Of a DNA stretch of 64,000 nucleotides, positions 29,865 through 38,547 are shown in pieces (position 1 is the first letter of the stretch; the number at the start of each line of letters is the position of its first letter). The DNA lies in assembly GCA_028868535.1 (NCBI GenBank), contig JAGWUH010000003.1:80929-144928 (forward strand), read 5' to 3'. This DNA is from Sphingomonadales bacterium (GTDB taxonomy: Bacteria > Pseudomonadota > Alphaproteobacteria > Sphingomonadales > Sphingomonadaceae). Made by a program: the position numbers and the translations under genes. The notes under the pieces are model-generated. The model searched no databases and was not told where the DNA came from. It worked only from the letters and a program-made list of their open reading frames with translations.

Positions 29865-30371
29865 TCAGAAAATTCCTGCTGCTATTCCTTCGGCCAGAAG
29901 TGCGCCCAACGCGCGGGCATTTGCCAGCGCCTCCGCCGCAACCTGCTTGGGTGCGAGTATGGACTCGGGGGTCTGTGCGTGAAGGTGGCAGATCATCGGT
30001 TCCGCCACGCGGCGCAGGCGCCAGCCGGTGGCAATGCGATCCAGCTGCGCCTGCGCGCCATGACCGTCCGAGCCGGCGGCGATGATCGTGGCATAAGCTC
30101 GGCCTTCGACCCGGCCGAGCAGCGGGTAGTAGGCACGATCGAACATCTCCTTCATCGCGCCGCTCATCGACGCGAGGTTTTCCGGGCAGGCGAACAGGAA
30201 CGCCTGTGCGGCCAGCAGGCACCCGGCACTGGCGTCGGCCGCCGCCATCAGCTGCACGCGCGCCACCCCTGCGGCGCGGGCGCCCTCGGCGGCTGCGGCG
30301 GCCAGGGCCTTGGCAGCACCGGTGCGGCTGTGCCAGACGATCGTCAGCAAGGGGGCGTCCGGGGCCGTCAT
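29865..30371 (-). CDS. Flavodoxin-fold NAD(P)H oxidoreductase-like protein
   Basis: A 168-residue protein of the flavodoxin/NADPH-dependent FMN reductase fold. LTIVWHSRTGAAKALAAAAAEGARAAG matches the FMN-phosphate-binding loop (S-x-T-G at residues about 15-18), and FLFACPENLASMSGAMKEMFDRAYYPLLGRVEGRAYATIIAAGSDG matches the flavin-ring region (GSxxxxGxMS-like). ATG at 30371. It is divergent from recJ across 69 nt, and is followed on the same strand by the 268-residue hypothetical and AHH genes. Confidence 0.82.
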   Translation of the reverse strand: MTAPDAPLLTIVWHSRTGAAKALAAAAAEGARAAGVARVQLMAAADASAGCLLAAQAFLFACPENLASMSGAMKEMFDRAYYPLLGRVEGRAYATIIAAGSDGHGAQAQLDRIATGWRLRRVAEPMICHLHAQTPESILAPKQVAAEALANARALGALLAEGIAAGIF

Positions 30372-30440
30372 CGCCGCACCTGCGGTGGAGACGGGCGGCT
30401 GCGGGGTTTGCGGCGGGCGGACAGCGGGGTATGCGGAAGC

Positions 30441-32246
30441 ATGATCGAACCATCCCCTGCCCCGGTCCTCGGCGTTGCCCATTCCCTGCTGGGCCGGGCC
30501 TGGCGCTGGCGCGGCGGCAACATGGACCTTGCCGGCCGGTCGGCGGCGTATGGCCCGGCCGGCCTCGAGGACGATCTCGTCACCCAGCTCCTCCTTTCGC
30601 GCGGGGTGGCCCGCGACGATCTCGATCGGCACCGGTCGCCCTCTTTGCGCGCCTTCCTGCCGGATCCTTCGCACTTTCGCGACATGGATGCCGCCGCAGA
30701 GCGCCTGGCGCAAGCGGTGCTGACCGGCGAGACGATCACTGTCTATGGCGACTACGACGTCGACGGCGCGACCAGTGCAGCGCTGCTGATCAGGCTGCTG
30801 CGCGGGCTGGGGCACGATGCGCGGCACTACATCCCCGATCGCCTGCTCGAGGGTTACGGGCCGAGCGGCGCGGCGCTGGTGCGACTGGGGCAGGAAGGTT
30901 CGAGCCTCGTCGTCACCGTCGATTGCGGGGCGATGGCGCACGACGCGCTGGCGCAGGCGCGTGACGCCGGGGTCGACGTGATCGTCGTCGACCACCACAA
31001 GTGCGCGGCGGAGCTGCCGGCGGCCGTGGCGCTGGTCAACCCCAACCGGCTCGACGAGGGCGAGACCGGGGTGGCGCACGGCCATCTGGCGGCGGTCGGG
31101 GTGGCTTTCCTGCTGGCGGTGGCGACGGTGCGGGCGCTGCGCGTGCGGGGCTGGTTCGAGACGAGGGCCGAACCCGACCTGTTTGCCCTGCTGGACCTTG
31201 TCGCGCTGGGGACGGTGGCGGACGTGGCGGCGCTGCACGGCCTGAACCGGGCGTTGGTAACGCAGGGCCTGAAGGTCATGGCGCGGCGCGAGAACATCGG
31301 CATGGCGGCGCTGATCGACGCCAGCCGGCTATCGCGCGCGCCGACGTGCAGCGACCTTGGCTTTGCACTGGGCCCGCGCGTGAACGCCGGGGGGCGCGTC
31401 GGAGAGGCGACGCTGGGGGTGCGGCTGCTGACCAGCGACGATCCCGACGAGGCGCGCGCGATCGCCGCCGAGCTGTCGCGGCTGAACGAGGAGCGGCGGG
31501 CGATCGAGGCGGCGGTGCAGGAGGCGGCCGAGTCGCAAGTGGATGCCCAACACAACCGCGCGGTCCTGGTGCTGGCCGGCGGCGGCTGGCACCCCGGGGT
31601 GATCGGCATCGTCGCCGGGCGGATCAAGGAGAAGACCGGAAAGCCGGTGCTGGTGATCGCGCTCGACGCCGACGAAAACGGCCACGGCAAGGGATCCGGG
31701 CGATCGATCCCGGGCGTGGACCTGGGCGCGGCGGTGATCGCGGCGCGCGAGGCCGGACTGCTGGTGGCCGGCGGCGGCCACGCGATGGCGGCGGGGCTGA
31801 CGGTGGCGCCCGGGCAGCTCGGACGGCTGGCGGACTGGCTCGACGAACGGCTGGCAGGCGATGTCTCGCGGGCGCAGGCCGGGCAAAGCCTCGCGCTCGA
31901 CCTGGCGGTGGCGCCGGGGGGTCTCAATCCCGCCCTCGTCGAGCTGCTGGAGAGCACCGGGCCGTTCGGCGTGGGGTGGCCGAGCCCCCGCGTGGCGGTG
32001 GGGCCGGTGCGGGTGATGAAGGCGGACATCGTCGGCAGCGACCACGTGCGGTTGATCACGCGCGGCCAGGATGGCGCGACGATCAAGGCGGTGGCATTCC
32101 GCGCGGCGCAGAGCGAGCTGGGCCAGGCGCTGCTCCACGGCAGCCGCGATCGCAAGCTGTGGCTGGCCGGACGGGCGAAAATCGATGATTGGGGCGCGCG
32201 ACCGGCGGCGGAACTCCATGTCGAGGATGCGGCGTGGGCCGATTGA
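30441..32246 (+). CDS. recJ: Single-stranded-DNA-specific exonuclease RecJ
   Basis: 5'-3' exonuclease in RecF-pathway recombination and mismatch repair. The 601 residues have the DHH phosphoesterase motifs DYDVDGATSA, VTVDCGAMAHDAL, VVDHHKCAAE (DHH), GTVADVAALHGLNR, and the DHHA1 domain with GGGWHPGVIGIVAGRIKEKTGKP, GSGRSIPGVDL and GGHAMAAG. Family length is normal. ATG at 30441, with GCGGAAG just upstream; the longer reading runs antisense to the flavodoxin gene. Confidence 0.97.
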   Translation: MIEPSPAPVLGVAHSLLGRAWRWRGGNMDLAGRSAAYGPAGLEDDLVTQLLLSRGVARDDLDRHRSPSLRAFLPDPSHFRDMDAAAERLAQAVLTGETITVYGDYDVDGATSAALLIRLLRGLGHDARHYIPDRLLEGYGPSGAALVRLGQEGSSLVVTVDCGAMAHDALAQARDAGVDVIVVDHHKCAAELPAAVALVNPNRLDEGETGVAHGHLAAVGVAFLLAVATVRALRVRGWFETRAEPDLFALLDLVALGTVADVAALHGLNRALVTQGLKVMARRENIGMAALIDASRLSRAPTCSDLGFALGPRVNAGGRVGEATLGVRLLTSDDPDEARAIAAELSRLNEERRAIEAAVQEAAESQVDAQHNRAVLVLAGGGWHPGVIGIVAGRIKEKTGKPVLVIALDADENGHGKGSGRSIPGVDLGAAVIAAREAGLLVAGGGHAMAAGLTVAPGQLGRLADWLDERLAGDVSRAQAGQSLALDLAVAPGGLNPALVELLESTGPFGVGWPSPRVAVGPVRVMKADIVGSDHVRLITRGQDGATIKAVAFRAAQSELGQALLHGSRDRKLWLAGRAKIDDWGARPAAELHVEDAAWAD

Positions 32247-32314
32247 GGCGCGGACCGGTAGGCATCGCCTGCCGTCCGAATTTCGGTGCTGCTGCAAAAA
32301 CCCGGCGGCGGGGC

Positions 32315-32343
32315 TTGACCCCCCCGCCCCGCTTGCCTAAAGG
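32315..32343 (+). promoter_or_regulatory. Predicted promoter of the tRNA-Glu pair
   Basis: TTGACC (32315-32320), 17-bp spacer, TAAAGG (32338-32343) followed by CGCGG. Transcription would begin around 32350, about 25 nt before the first tRNA. Close match to the ilvC promoter. Confidence 0.6.
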
Positions 32344-32374
32344 CGCGGTCCTTGCCAACGGCTCCGGCCGGCAT

Positions 32375-32449
32375 GGCCCCTTCGTCTAGCGGTCAGGACG
32401 CGGCCCTTTCACGGCTGAAACACGGGTTCGATTCCCGTAGGGGTCACCA
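32375..32449 (+). tRNA. tRNA-Glu (anticodon TTC)
   Basis: Full cloverleaf with encoded CCA: acceptor GGCCCCT / AGGGGTC, anticodon stem CGGCC / GGCTG around the loop CTTTCAC (anticodon TTC), T loop GGTTCGATTCC. It reads GAA codons. It is identical to the next tRNA-Glu except at position 34. Confidence 0.97.
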
Positions 32450-32499
32450 CCTTCCACCACGCGGAAGGCCGGTCGGAACAGCGGCAGCGCATGGTTGAC

Positions 32500-32574
32500 G
32501 GCCCCTTCGTCTAGCGGTCAGGACGCGGCCCTCTCACGGCTGAAACACGGGTTCGATTCCCGTAGGGGTCACCA
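32500..32574 (+). tRNA. tRNA-Glu (anticodon CTC)
   Basis: Same cloverleaf as the gene 50 nt upstream, with CTCTCAC in the anticodon loop, hence anticodon CTC for GAG codons. Encoded CCA at 32572-32574. A single base difference between the two genes (T to C at position 34). Confidence 0.97.
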
Positions 32575-32755
32575 TGCGCTTCAAGGCGGTTCCGCCCTGA
32601 ACGGGCTGCGAATGGCCGCCTTGTGCCCTTCCGGTGCTCCAGGCTCACAAGGCCGCTCCCCATCGCCTGAGCCAGCCGTTCTGTCGCGGCCTGGGCAATT
32701 TCCGCCAAGGCGGATGAGCGTCAGGCGCGCCAACAACGGCGGCGGGCGATTGGTT
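32575..32755. other. Non-coding gap downstream of tRNA-Glu
   Basis: No supported gene. It holds a nested hairpin: CAAGGCGG (32583-32590) pairs with CCGCCTTG about 22 nt later, enclosing GCCC / GGGC. There is no T run, so this is at most a processing or Rho-dependent 3' structure of the tRNA transcript. The reading frames across it are shadows. Confidence 0.4.
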
Positions 32756-33076
32756 CTACATTTTGGTGGCGTCGAGGGCTTCCTTGGCAGCGGCGGCGGC
32801 ATTGTCGGCGGCGGTGCTGGCATCCTCCGGGCCGCGCGGGACGGCGGCGCTTGCGGCGGCGCTGGCCGCGGCCGACTTGCGCGCGGCGAGCTGGGCCTCG
32901 GCTTCGGCGCGGGCGGCATCCTTGGCTTCGTAGTCCGCGACCTTGGTGCGCAGCTCGGCATTTTCGGCCTCAAGCTTGTCGACGCGGTCTTCGAGGTCCG
33001 AATTGTCGGAATGGCGGTTGCAGCCACCGGCTAGCAGCAGCAGCGCGGCGGCGAAGGCGGGGGCAAGTTTCGACAT
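32756..33076 (-). CDS. Small coiled-coil lipoprotein
   Basis: A 106-residue predicted lipoprotein. Residues 1-19 are a signal peptide ending in the lipobox LAGGC, with Cys about residue 20 as the lipidated residue. The mature chain begins with a heptad-like coiled coil (SDLEDRVDKLEAENAELRTKVADYEAKDAARAEAEAQL) followed by an Ala-rich tail. It resembles short lipoproteins of the Lpp/YgdR type in layout only. ATG with AAGGA upstream; its start lies 5 nt after the asparaginase stop. Likely outer-membrane anchored; function unknown. Confidence 0.75.
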   Translation of the reverse strand: MSKLAPAFAAALLLLAGGCNRHSDNSDLEDRVDKLEAENAELRTKVADYEAKDAARAEAEAQLAARKSAAASAAASAAVPRGPEDASTAADNAAAAAKEALDATKM

Positions 33077-33081
33077 CGGGA

Positions 33082-33573
33082 TCATTCCTTGAAGACAAAC
33101 ATGTTGCGGCTGCGATCCTTGACCACGGCGGCAGCCGGGAAAACCGTGCCGTTCATGGTTATCCACACCCCCGGCGGCGCGGCCTGCGCGGTGGCGAAGG
33201 CCATGCCGAGGTTGAACGGCGCGTCGCTTTCGGCAAAGCGGGCCGGGGCCAGCGCGCCGACCAGCACCACCGTCTTGCCGCCGATTTCGCCCAGCGCGGC
33301 GGCGGTCGTCGTCATCGTGTCGGTGCCGTGGGTTATGACGATGCGACGCTGCGGGGCTTCCCGGACACTTCGGGCGATCAGCGCGCGATCAGCATCGTCA
33401 AGCTCGAGGCTGTCCTTGCGGAGCAGTTCGCGCACCTCGAACGGGTGCTGGACGCGCGCCAGCGCCAGCAGGCGGCCGACCTGGGTCTCCCCCACCTGGT
33501 AGGTGCTGAGATCGTCGAAGTAGCTCTTGTCGATGGTGCCGCCGGTGGTGAGCACGAGGATCGGATCGGGCAT
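33082..33573 (-). CDS. Asparaginase-family N-terminal domain protein (half length)
   Basis: A 163-residue protein equal to the N-terminal half of L-asparaginase. It keeps LTTGGTIDKSYFDDLSTY (nucleophile Thr region) and VITHGTDTMTTTAAAL (the second THGTDT triad segment), which are the catalytic threonines of the type I/II family. The C-terminal domain of about 150 residues is absent; the ORF ends cleanly before the lipoprotein gene. Stand-alone N-domains are known in proteobacteria, so this may be a natural short family. Activity is uncertain. The fumC gene begins 18 nt upstream. Confidence 0.85.
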   Translation of the reverse strand: MPDPILVLTTGGTIDKSYFDDLSTYQVGETQVGRLLALARVQHPFEVRELLRKDSLELDDADRALIARSVREAPQRRIVITHGTDTMTTTAAALGEIGGKTVVLVGALAPARFAESDAPFNLGMAFATAQAAPPGVWITMNGTVFPAAAVVKDRSRNMFVFKE

Positions 33574-33591
33574 CTTCGCCGCTTCGCAGAA

Positions 33592-34986
<1,395 letters not shown>

Positions 34987-35050
34987 GCTTCGTCCGTGTT
35001 TCGCAGGCCAGAAAGGCGGAGCGCCGTTGCGGTCCGCCCCGGGCGCGACT

Positions 35051-35422
35051 TCAGAACGGATAGTTGACGCCGTAGTAGCCGTAAACCTCGCGGCCGTAGC
35101 CTTCGTCGAAGGCGGGTTGACGGCTGTCGGCATACTTCGGGGCGCTTTCGAGGACCGACTTGTCGAGATCGACGACATAGCCGCCCCGGTCGGTTTCGTA
35201 TGTCAGCACATCCCACGGCAGGGGGTAGTTGTCCCCGCCCATGCCGAACAGGCCTCCGAAGTTGAGCACGGCGTATTCAACCCGGCCGCTGCGCTTTTCG
35301 ACCATAAAGTTGCGGATCGTGCCCAGTCGTTCCCCGGAGCGGTTGTAGACCGCGGTGCCCTCGACCTTGTCCGAGGCGATCAGGCGGGTGGTTTCGTCGG
35401 TGGCGATGTCACGGTCGGCCAT
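35051..35422 (-). CDS. PRC-barrel domain protein
   Basis: A 123-residue protein dominated by a PRC-barrel domain: [59 protein letters not shown]. Such domains occur in RNA metabolism and stress proteins of alphaproteobacteria. The C-terminus is Tyr- and Gly-rich ([15 protein letters not shown]). ATG with AGGAGAA upstream. It probably forms its own transcript; it lies 64 nt upstream of fumC on the same strand. Confidence 0.85.
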   Translation of the reverse strand: MADRDIATDETTRLIASDKVEGTAVYNRSGERLGTIRNFMVEKRSGRVEYAVLNFGGLFGMGGDNYPLPWDVLTYETDRGGYVVDLDKSVLESAPKYADSRQPAFDEGYGREVYGYYGVNYPF

Positions 35423-35538
35423 GGTGGTTCTCCTGCGATCGGTTGGGTTATGACAACCGGTGAAGCGACGCCGCGTCACCGCGTTCCTGCAGAAGCAGCC
35501 GTTCCGGGCGAGCGACGGCTGGACTGCGACGGAATGAA

Positions 35539-35943
35539 CTATTCGGTTTCAGGCCAGTCCTCGTCGGGCTCGTCTGCCGGCGGTGGATCTTCCGGCGTGG
35601 TCGCGATCGTCGCGTCGTCCTCGGGCAGGCGGCGGGCGTCCTCGCGGGCGGGGCGCCATGATTCCTCGTGCGGCATCGGCCGTTGCGGCACGACGTCGGC
35701 GGCCAGCGCGAGCCGCGGCATCGGCGCCGTCATCGGGCTGGTGGGCGGTAGCGGCAACGCCACCGGGATGGCGTCACGGTAGCTCTGCACCGGGGTGAAA
35801 TCGCGATCGTCCGGCACACGCGCACTGGTTTGCCAGGGACGCAACGGCGCCATTTTCATCTGGGGATGCCAGGCCAGCCCGGTCAGTGTCCCCATCGCCA
35901 GCCCCCCTGCCGCCGCCACGGCCAGAAAGTTGCGGGCCAACAT
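35539..35943 (-). CDS. Hypothetical membrane-anchored, acidic Pro-rich protein
   Basis: A 134-residue protein with an N-terminal hydrophobic segment (residues 5-25, LAVAAAGGLAMGTLTGLAW) and no clear cleavage site, then a low-complexity Pro/Glu/Asp-rich tail ending PPADEPDEDWPETE. Composition suggests an envelope protein. No recognised domain. ATG start. It is divergent from the universal stress gene across 124 nt. Confidence 0.55.
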   Translation of the reverse strand: MLARNFLAVAAAGGLAMGTLTGLAWHPQMKMAPLRPWQTSARVPDDRDFTPVQSYRDAIPVALPLPPTSPMTAPMPRLALAADVVPQRPMPHEESWRPAREDARRLPEDDATIATTPEDPPPADEPDEDWPETE

Positions 35944-36067
35944 GGTCGTTTCCTCGCATCATGGTGATGTCCAGTAACGCGCCGGCGATCGCGACGGTTC
36001 CGTTGACGTGGTGCAAAGACCCGCGTGACCGCCTATGCAAGCTGCACAGAACAACGGGAGGGCAACG

Positions 36068-36499
36068 ATGTATCGGCGCATTTTGCTGGCCTACAACGGC
36101 ACGACATACGCCACGGTGGCGCTGCGGCAGGGCGCCGAACTGGCGCGGCTGTGCGGGGCGGAACTGCACCTGGTGGGCATCGTCGCCACCACCGGCGGGT
36201 TCGCGATCGCGCAGGCGGCCGGGCCGCAGGATGTCTGGGGACTGGAGCAGCAGCACTTGCGCAAGGCGCTCGAAGCGGCGGCGCAGGAGATCGCGGGCAA
36301 GTGCGTCCATCTCGTCTCGGTCATACGCGAAGGCGATCCGGCGTCGGAAATCGTCGCCTATGCCAACGAGATCAAGGCCGACATCGTCGTCATCGGCCAC
36401 CGCGACCGGTCGGTGATGGCCCGGTGGCTGGGGGGATCGACCTCGCAGCGACTCATTCAGGAACTGCGCTGCTCGATCCTGATCGCCGAAGGCGAATAG
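36068..36499 (+). CDS. Universal stress protein (UspA family)
   Basis: A 143-residue single-domain Usp: RILLAYNGTTYATVALRQGAELARLCGAELHLVGIVA at the N-terminus and VVIGHRDRSVMARWLGGSTSQRLIQ near the C-terminus. In ATP-binding Usps the loop reads GxxG followed by nine residues and GS; here the second Gly is Asp (GHRD), so nucleotide binding may be weak. ATG with GGGAGG about 7 nt upstream. A GC-rich 11-bp inverted repeat follows the stop. Confidence 0.9.
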   Translation: MYRRILLAYNGTTYATVALRQGAELARLCGAELHLVGIVATTGGFAIAQAAGPQDVWGLEQQHLRKALEAAAQEIAGKCVHLVSVIREGDPASEIVAYANEIKADIVVIGHRDRSVMARWLGGSTSQRLIQELRCSILIAEGE

Positions 36500-36503
36500 C
36501 ATG

Positions 36504-36529
36504 CGGGCGCGGCCGGTTGGCCGCGCCCG
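36504..36529. terminator. GC-rich inverted repeat between convergent genes (possible bidirectional terminator)
   Basis: Eleven-base perfect stem CGGGCGCGGCC / GGCCGCGCCCG with a GGTT loop, between the universal stress gene and the Bax-inhibitor gene. No T run is visible, so its role in termination is uncertain. Confidence 0.45.
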
Positions 36530-36550
36530 TGCTCCCGTCCGGAAGCTTGC

Positions 36551-37276
36551 TCAATCGTCGCGCTGGACGCCGGTGAACTGCAGCAGAAGCTGGAACAGGT
36601 TGACGAAATTCAGGTAGAGCGAGAAGGCGCTCCACACCGCCAGCTTTTCCGCCGCCGCGCCGCCACCCCAGTTCAGGTATTCGGCCTTGGCGCGTTGCGT
36701 GTCCCAGGCGGTGAGGCCGGTGAACACCAGGACGCCGATCGCCGAGATCGCCAGTTGCAGCGCGCTGGACTGCAGGAACAGGTTGACCAGGCCGGCGACG
36801 ACCAGACCGATCACGCCCATCACCAGGAAGCTGCCGAAGCGCGAGAGGTCCGCACCGGTTGTATAGCCGTAGAGGCTGGTGGCGAGGAACATCGCCGCCG
36901 CGACCATGAACGTCGAGGCGATGCTGGCGCCGGTGAAGACGAGGAACACGCTGGCGAGCGAGACGCCCATCAGTGCCGCGAAGCTCCACAGCGCGGTGAC
37001 CGCGCCGGCAGTGGTCATCTTCTCGAAGCGGAAGCTGAAGAAGAAGGTGAAGGCCAGCGGCGCGAAGATCGCTACCCATTTCAGCGGTGTGCCGAAAATC
37101 GGCCCGGCGAGCGCCGGCGTACTGCCGATCGCCCAGGCAACGAGGCCGCTGATGACCAGCGCAACGCCCATGTTGCGGTAGATGCCGAGCATGTGGCTGC
37201 GCAGGCCGGCGTCGAATTCCACCCCGGCCCGTGCGGGCCGGGTGGTCCAGCTTTGACCGAGATCGTTGTTGGACAT
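36551..37276 (-). CDS. Bax inhibitor-1/YccA family membrane protein
   Basis: A 241-residue integral membrane protein with seven predicted helices, starting after a polar N-terminus. Family features are LRSHMLGIYRNMGVALVISGLVAW, ATSLYGYTTGADLSRFGSFLVMGVIGLVV, the AWDTQRAKAEY segment and LYLNFVNLFQLLLQF. Bacterial members are linked to membrane stress and FtsH modulation. ATG at 37276. Upstream, about 95 nt away, is an ATAG-N7-CTAT site at the end of the adjacent oxyR-like gene, suggesting oxidative-stress control. Confidence 0.93.
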   Translation of the reverse strand: MSNNDLGQSWTTRPARAGVEFDAGLRSHMLGIYRNMGVALVISGLVAWAIGSTPALAGPIFGTPLKWVAIFAPLAFTFFFSFRFEKMTTAGAVTALWSFAALMGVSLASVFLVFTGASIASTFMVAAAMFLATSLYGYTTGADLSRFGSFLVMGVIGLVVAGLVNLFLQSSALQLAISAIGVLVFTGLTAWDTQRAKAEYLNWGGGAAAEKLAVWSAFSLYLNFVNLFQLLLQFTGVQRDD

Positions 37277-37367
37277 GTCAGTTTCCTTAGCTGCGGGCCA
37301 CGCGGACCCGTATCGGCAAGCTAAGGCGGGTACCACCATGGCACCAATCGAAAGATCAACGCATTTT

Positions 37368-37386
37368 CGATAGGTATTTTCTATCG
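37368..37386. promoter_or_regulatory. OxyR-type site embedded in the oxyR stop codon
   Basis: CGATAG-N7-CTATCG, a palindrome fitting the ATAG-N7-CTAT LysR/OxyR pattern; the arms extend to TTTCGATAG / CTATCGAAA. The TAG stop codon of the oxyR-like gene lies inside the right arm. It sits about 95 bp upstream of the Bax-inhibitor-like start codon. Confidence 0.5.
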
Positions 37387-38295
37387 AAATGGCTGATCCA
37401 GAATGCGTCGCGCCTCACTGGCGATGGTCTCGGCAATGACCCGGTAGCTGTCGGCGAAGGCGACCCCTTCGCGCCAGACCGCCGCGATCGAACGGTTGGC
37501 GCTCCAGTCGGCGAGGTGAAGGCGGGTGACCATGTCCTCGCCGCCGACCTCGGAGCGCAGATAGAGTTCCGGGAGGATCGCGAAACCGAGGCCGGAACCA
37601 GCCATCTGGCGCAGGCTGTCGAGGCTCGTGCCTTCGTAGTCCTCGAGCAGGTCGGCGCCGAGCTCGTCGCAGATCACCCGGTCCTGGCGATAGGCATGGT
37701 GGCGTGGATCGAGGCTGAGGAAACCGATCCCGGCCAGGTCCTGGCGGCGCACCAGCGGCGCCTGCGCAACCGGGTGGCCCGGCGGGGCGACGATGTGCAA
37801 GGGCTCGCGAAACAGTGGTTCGATGTGGAGGTCGCTGCCCGACAGCGGAAGCGGCGACAGCAGCATGTCGAGCTCTCCCCGGGCCAGCTCGCGCGCCTGC
37901 TCGTCGGGAATGCCTTCGCGGATGTAGAGCCGCATGTCCGGAAAGCGCCGGTGCAGTTGCGCGACGATGGCGGGTAGCAGGTAGGGGCCGAGCGTGGGAG
38001 TGACGCCGAAGCGGACCGTCCCGGCCATGCCGTGCCGCGCCCGCCGGGCGAGTGCCTCGACATCCTTGACGTCGAGCAGGATGCGGCGGGCGCGGGTGGC
38101 GATCTCGCGGCCGATCGGGGTCAACTGCACCGGGCTCTCGTTGCGTTCGACCAGGGTGACGCCGAGCCGGGCCTCGAGGGCGCGCAATTGCTGGCTCAGC
38201 GTCGGCTGCGATACTGCGCAGGCATCGGCGGCGCGACGGAAGTGGCGGTGATCGGCCACGGCGACGAGATAGGCGAACTGGCGAAGCGTGCTCAT
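37381..38295 (-). CDS. OxyR-like LysR-family regulator lacking the peroxidatic cysteine
   Basis: A 304-residue LysR regulator with an N-terminal helix-turn-helix (STLRQFAYLVAVADHRHFRRAADACAVSQPTLSQQLRALE) and a substrate-binding domain that aligns with OxyR over the redox loop. In an ungapped alignment the position of peroxidatic C199 of E. coli OxyR is His200, while the resolving C208 equivalent is Cys209 (VICDELGAD). Downstream TSLDSLRQM and GFAILPE align. The change would stop the usual disulfide switch, so another signal may be sensed. The start could also be ATG 38301. ATAG-N7-CTAT sites lie at both ends of the gene. Confidence 0.85.
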   Translation of the reverse strand: MSTLRQFAYLVAVADHRHFRRAADACAVSQPTLSQQLRALEARLGVTLVERNESPVQLTPIGREIATRARRILLDVKDVEALARRARHGMAGTVRFGVTPTLGPYLLPAIVAQLHRRFPDMRLYIREGIPDEQARELARGELDMLLSPLPLSGSDLHIEPLFREPLHIVAPPGHPVAQAPLVRRQDLAGIGFLSLDPRHHAYRQDRVICDELGADLLEDYEGTSLDSLRQMAGSGLGFAILPELYLRSEVGGEDMVTRLHLADWSANRSIAAVWREGVAFADSYRVIAETIASEARRILDQPFR

Positions 38296-38303
38296 CCCCA
38301 TGT

Positions 38304-38320
38304 GATAGATCAAAACTATC
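38304..38320. promoter_or_regulatory. OxyR-type site at the oxyR-like gene start (autoregulation)
   Basis: GATAG-N7-CTATC with the sequence ATAG ATCAAAA CTAT, which fits the ATAGnTnnnAnCTAT consensus at every fixed position. It overlaps the region just upstream of the start codon, the expected place for autoregulation. Confidence 0.6.
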
Positions 38321-38380
38321 AATGATGCATTGCTTTTCCAATTGGACCTATTGCGCGAACCATCGCATCTTCATGGGCAA

Positions 38381-38449
38381 GGAGCGAAGGCTCCGACGGA
38401 ACATGCAGTACGAGGCACGATGCCTGCCCCTCCAGGCGCCTCGTACTGC
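38381..38449. other. Paired hairpins in the 5' region of terC
   Basis: A 5-bp hairpin (GGAGC-GAAG-GCTCC, 38381-38394) is followed by a large bulged hairpin: GCAGTACGAGGC (38405-38416) with its perfect complement at 38438-38449, enclosing GCCTG / CAGGC. It sits 99 bp before the terC start. The yybP-ykoY manganese riboswitch often precedes TerC-type genes, but I do not see its conserved loop motifs. Confidence 0.4.
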
Positions 38450-38547
38450 CGGGGCGACGCGCCGAGCAGCCCACTCGAACCCCCCGCGTCGCCCCCACTT
38501 CTTGCCCGCGCGCCGGGACGGGGCCGCCCGCACAGGCTGAGCCCGCG

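Noticed and set aside
35423..35538. GGAAC followed 16 nt later by GCTT upstream of the PRC-barrel gene, possible EcfG-type stress promoter
   Set aside because: The -10 element should read CGTT; GCTT is a poor match, so I did not annotate it.
36000..36067. TTGAC-GTGG-TGCAA upstream of the universal stress gene, possible FNR/FixK box
   Set aside because: Only one half-site fits TTGAT-N4-ATCAA, so it is not supported.
38320..38547. yybP-ykoY manganese riboswitch upstream of terC
   Set aside because: The conserved loop sequences of that class are not recognisable. Only general hairpins are present.
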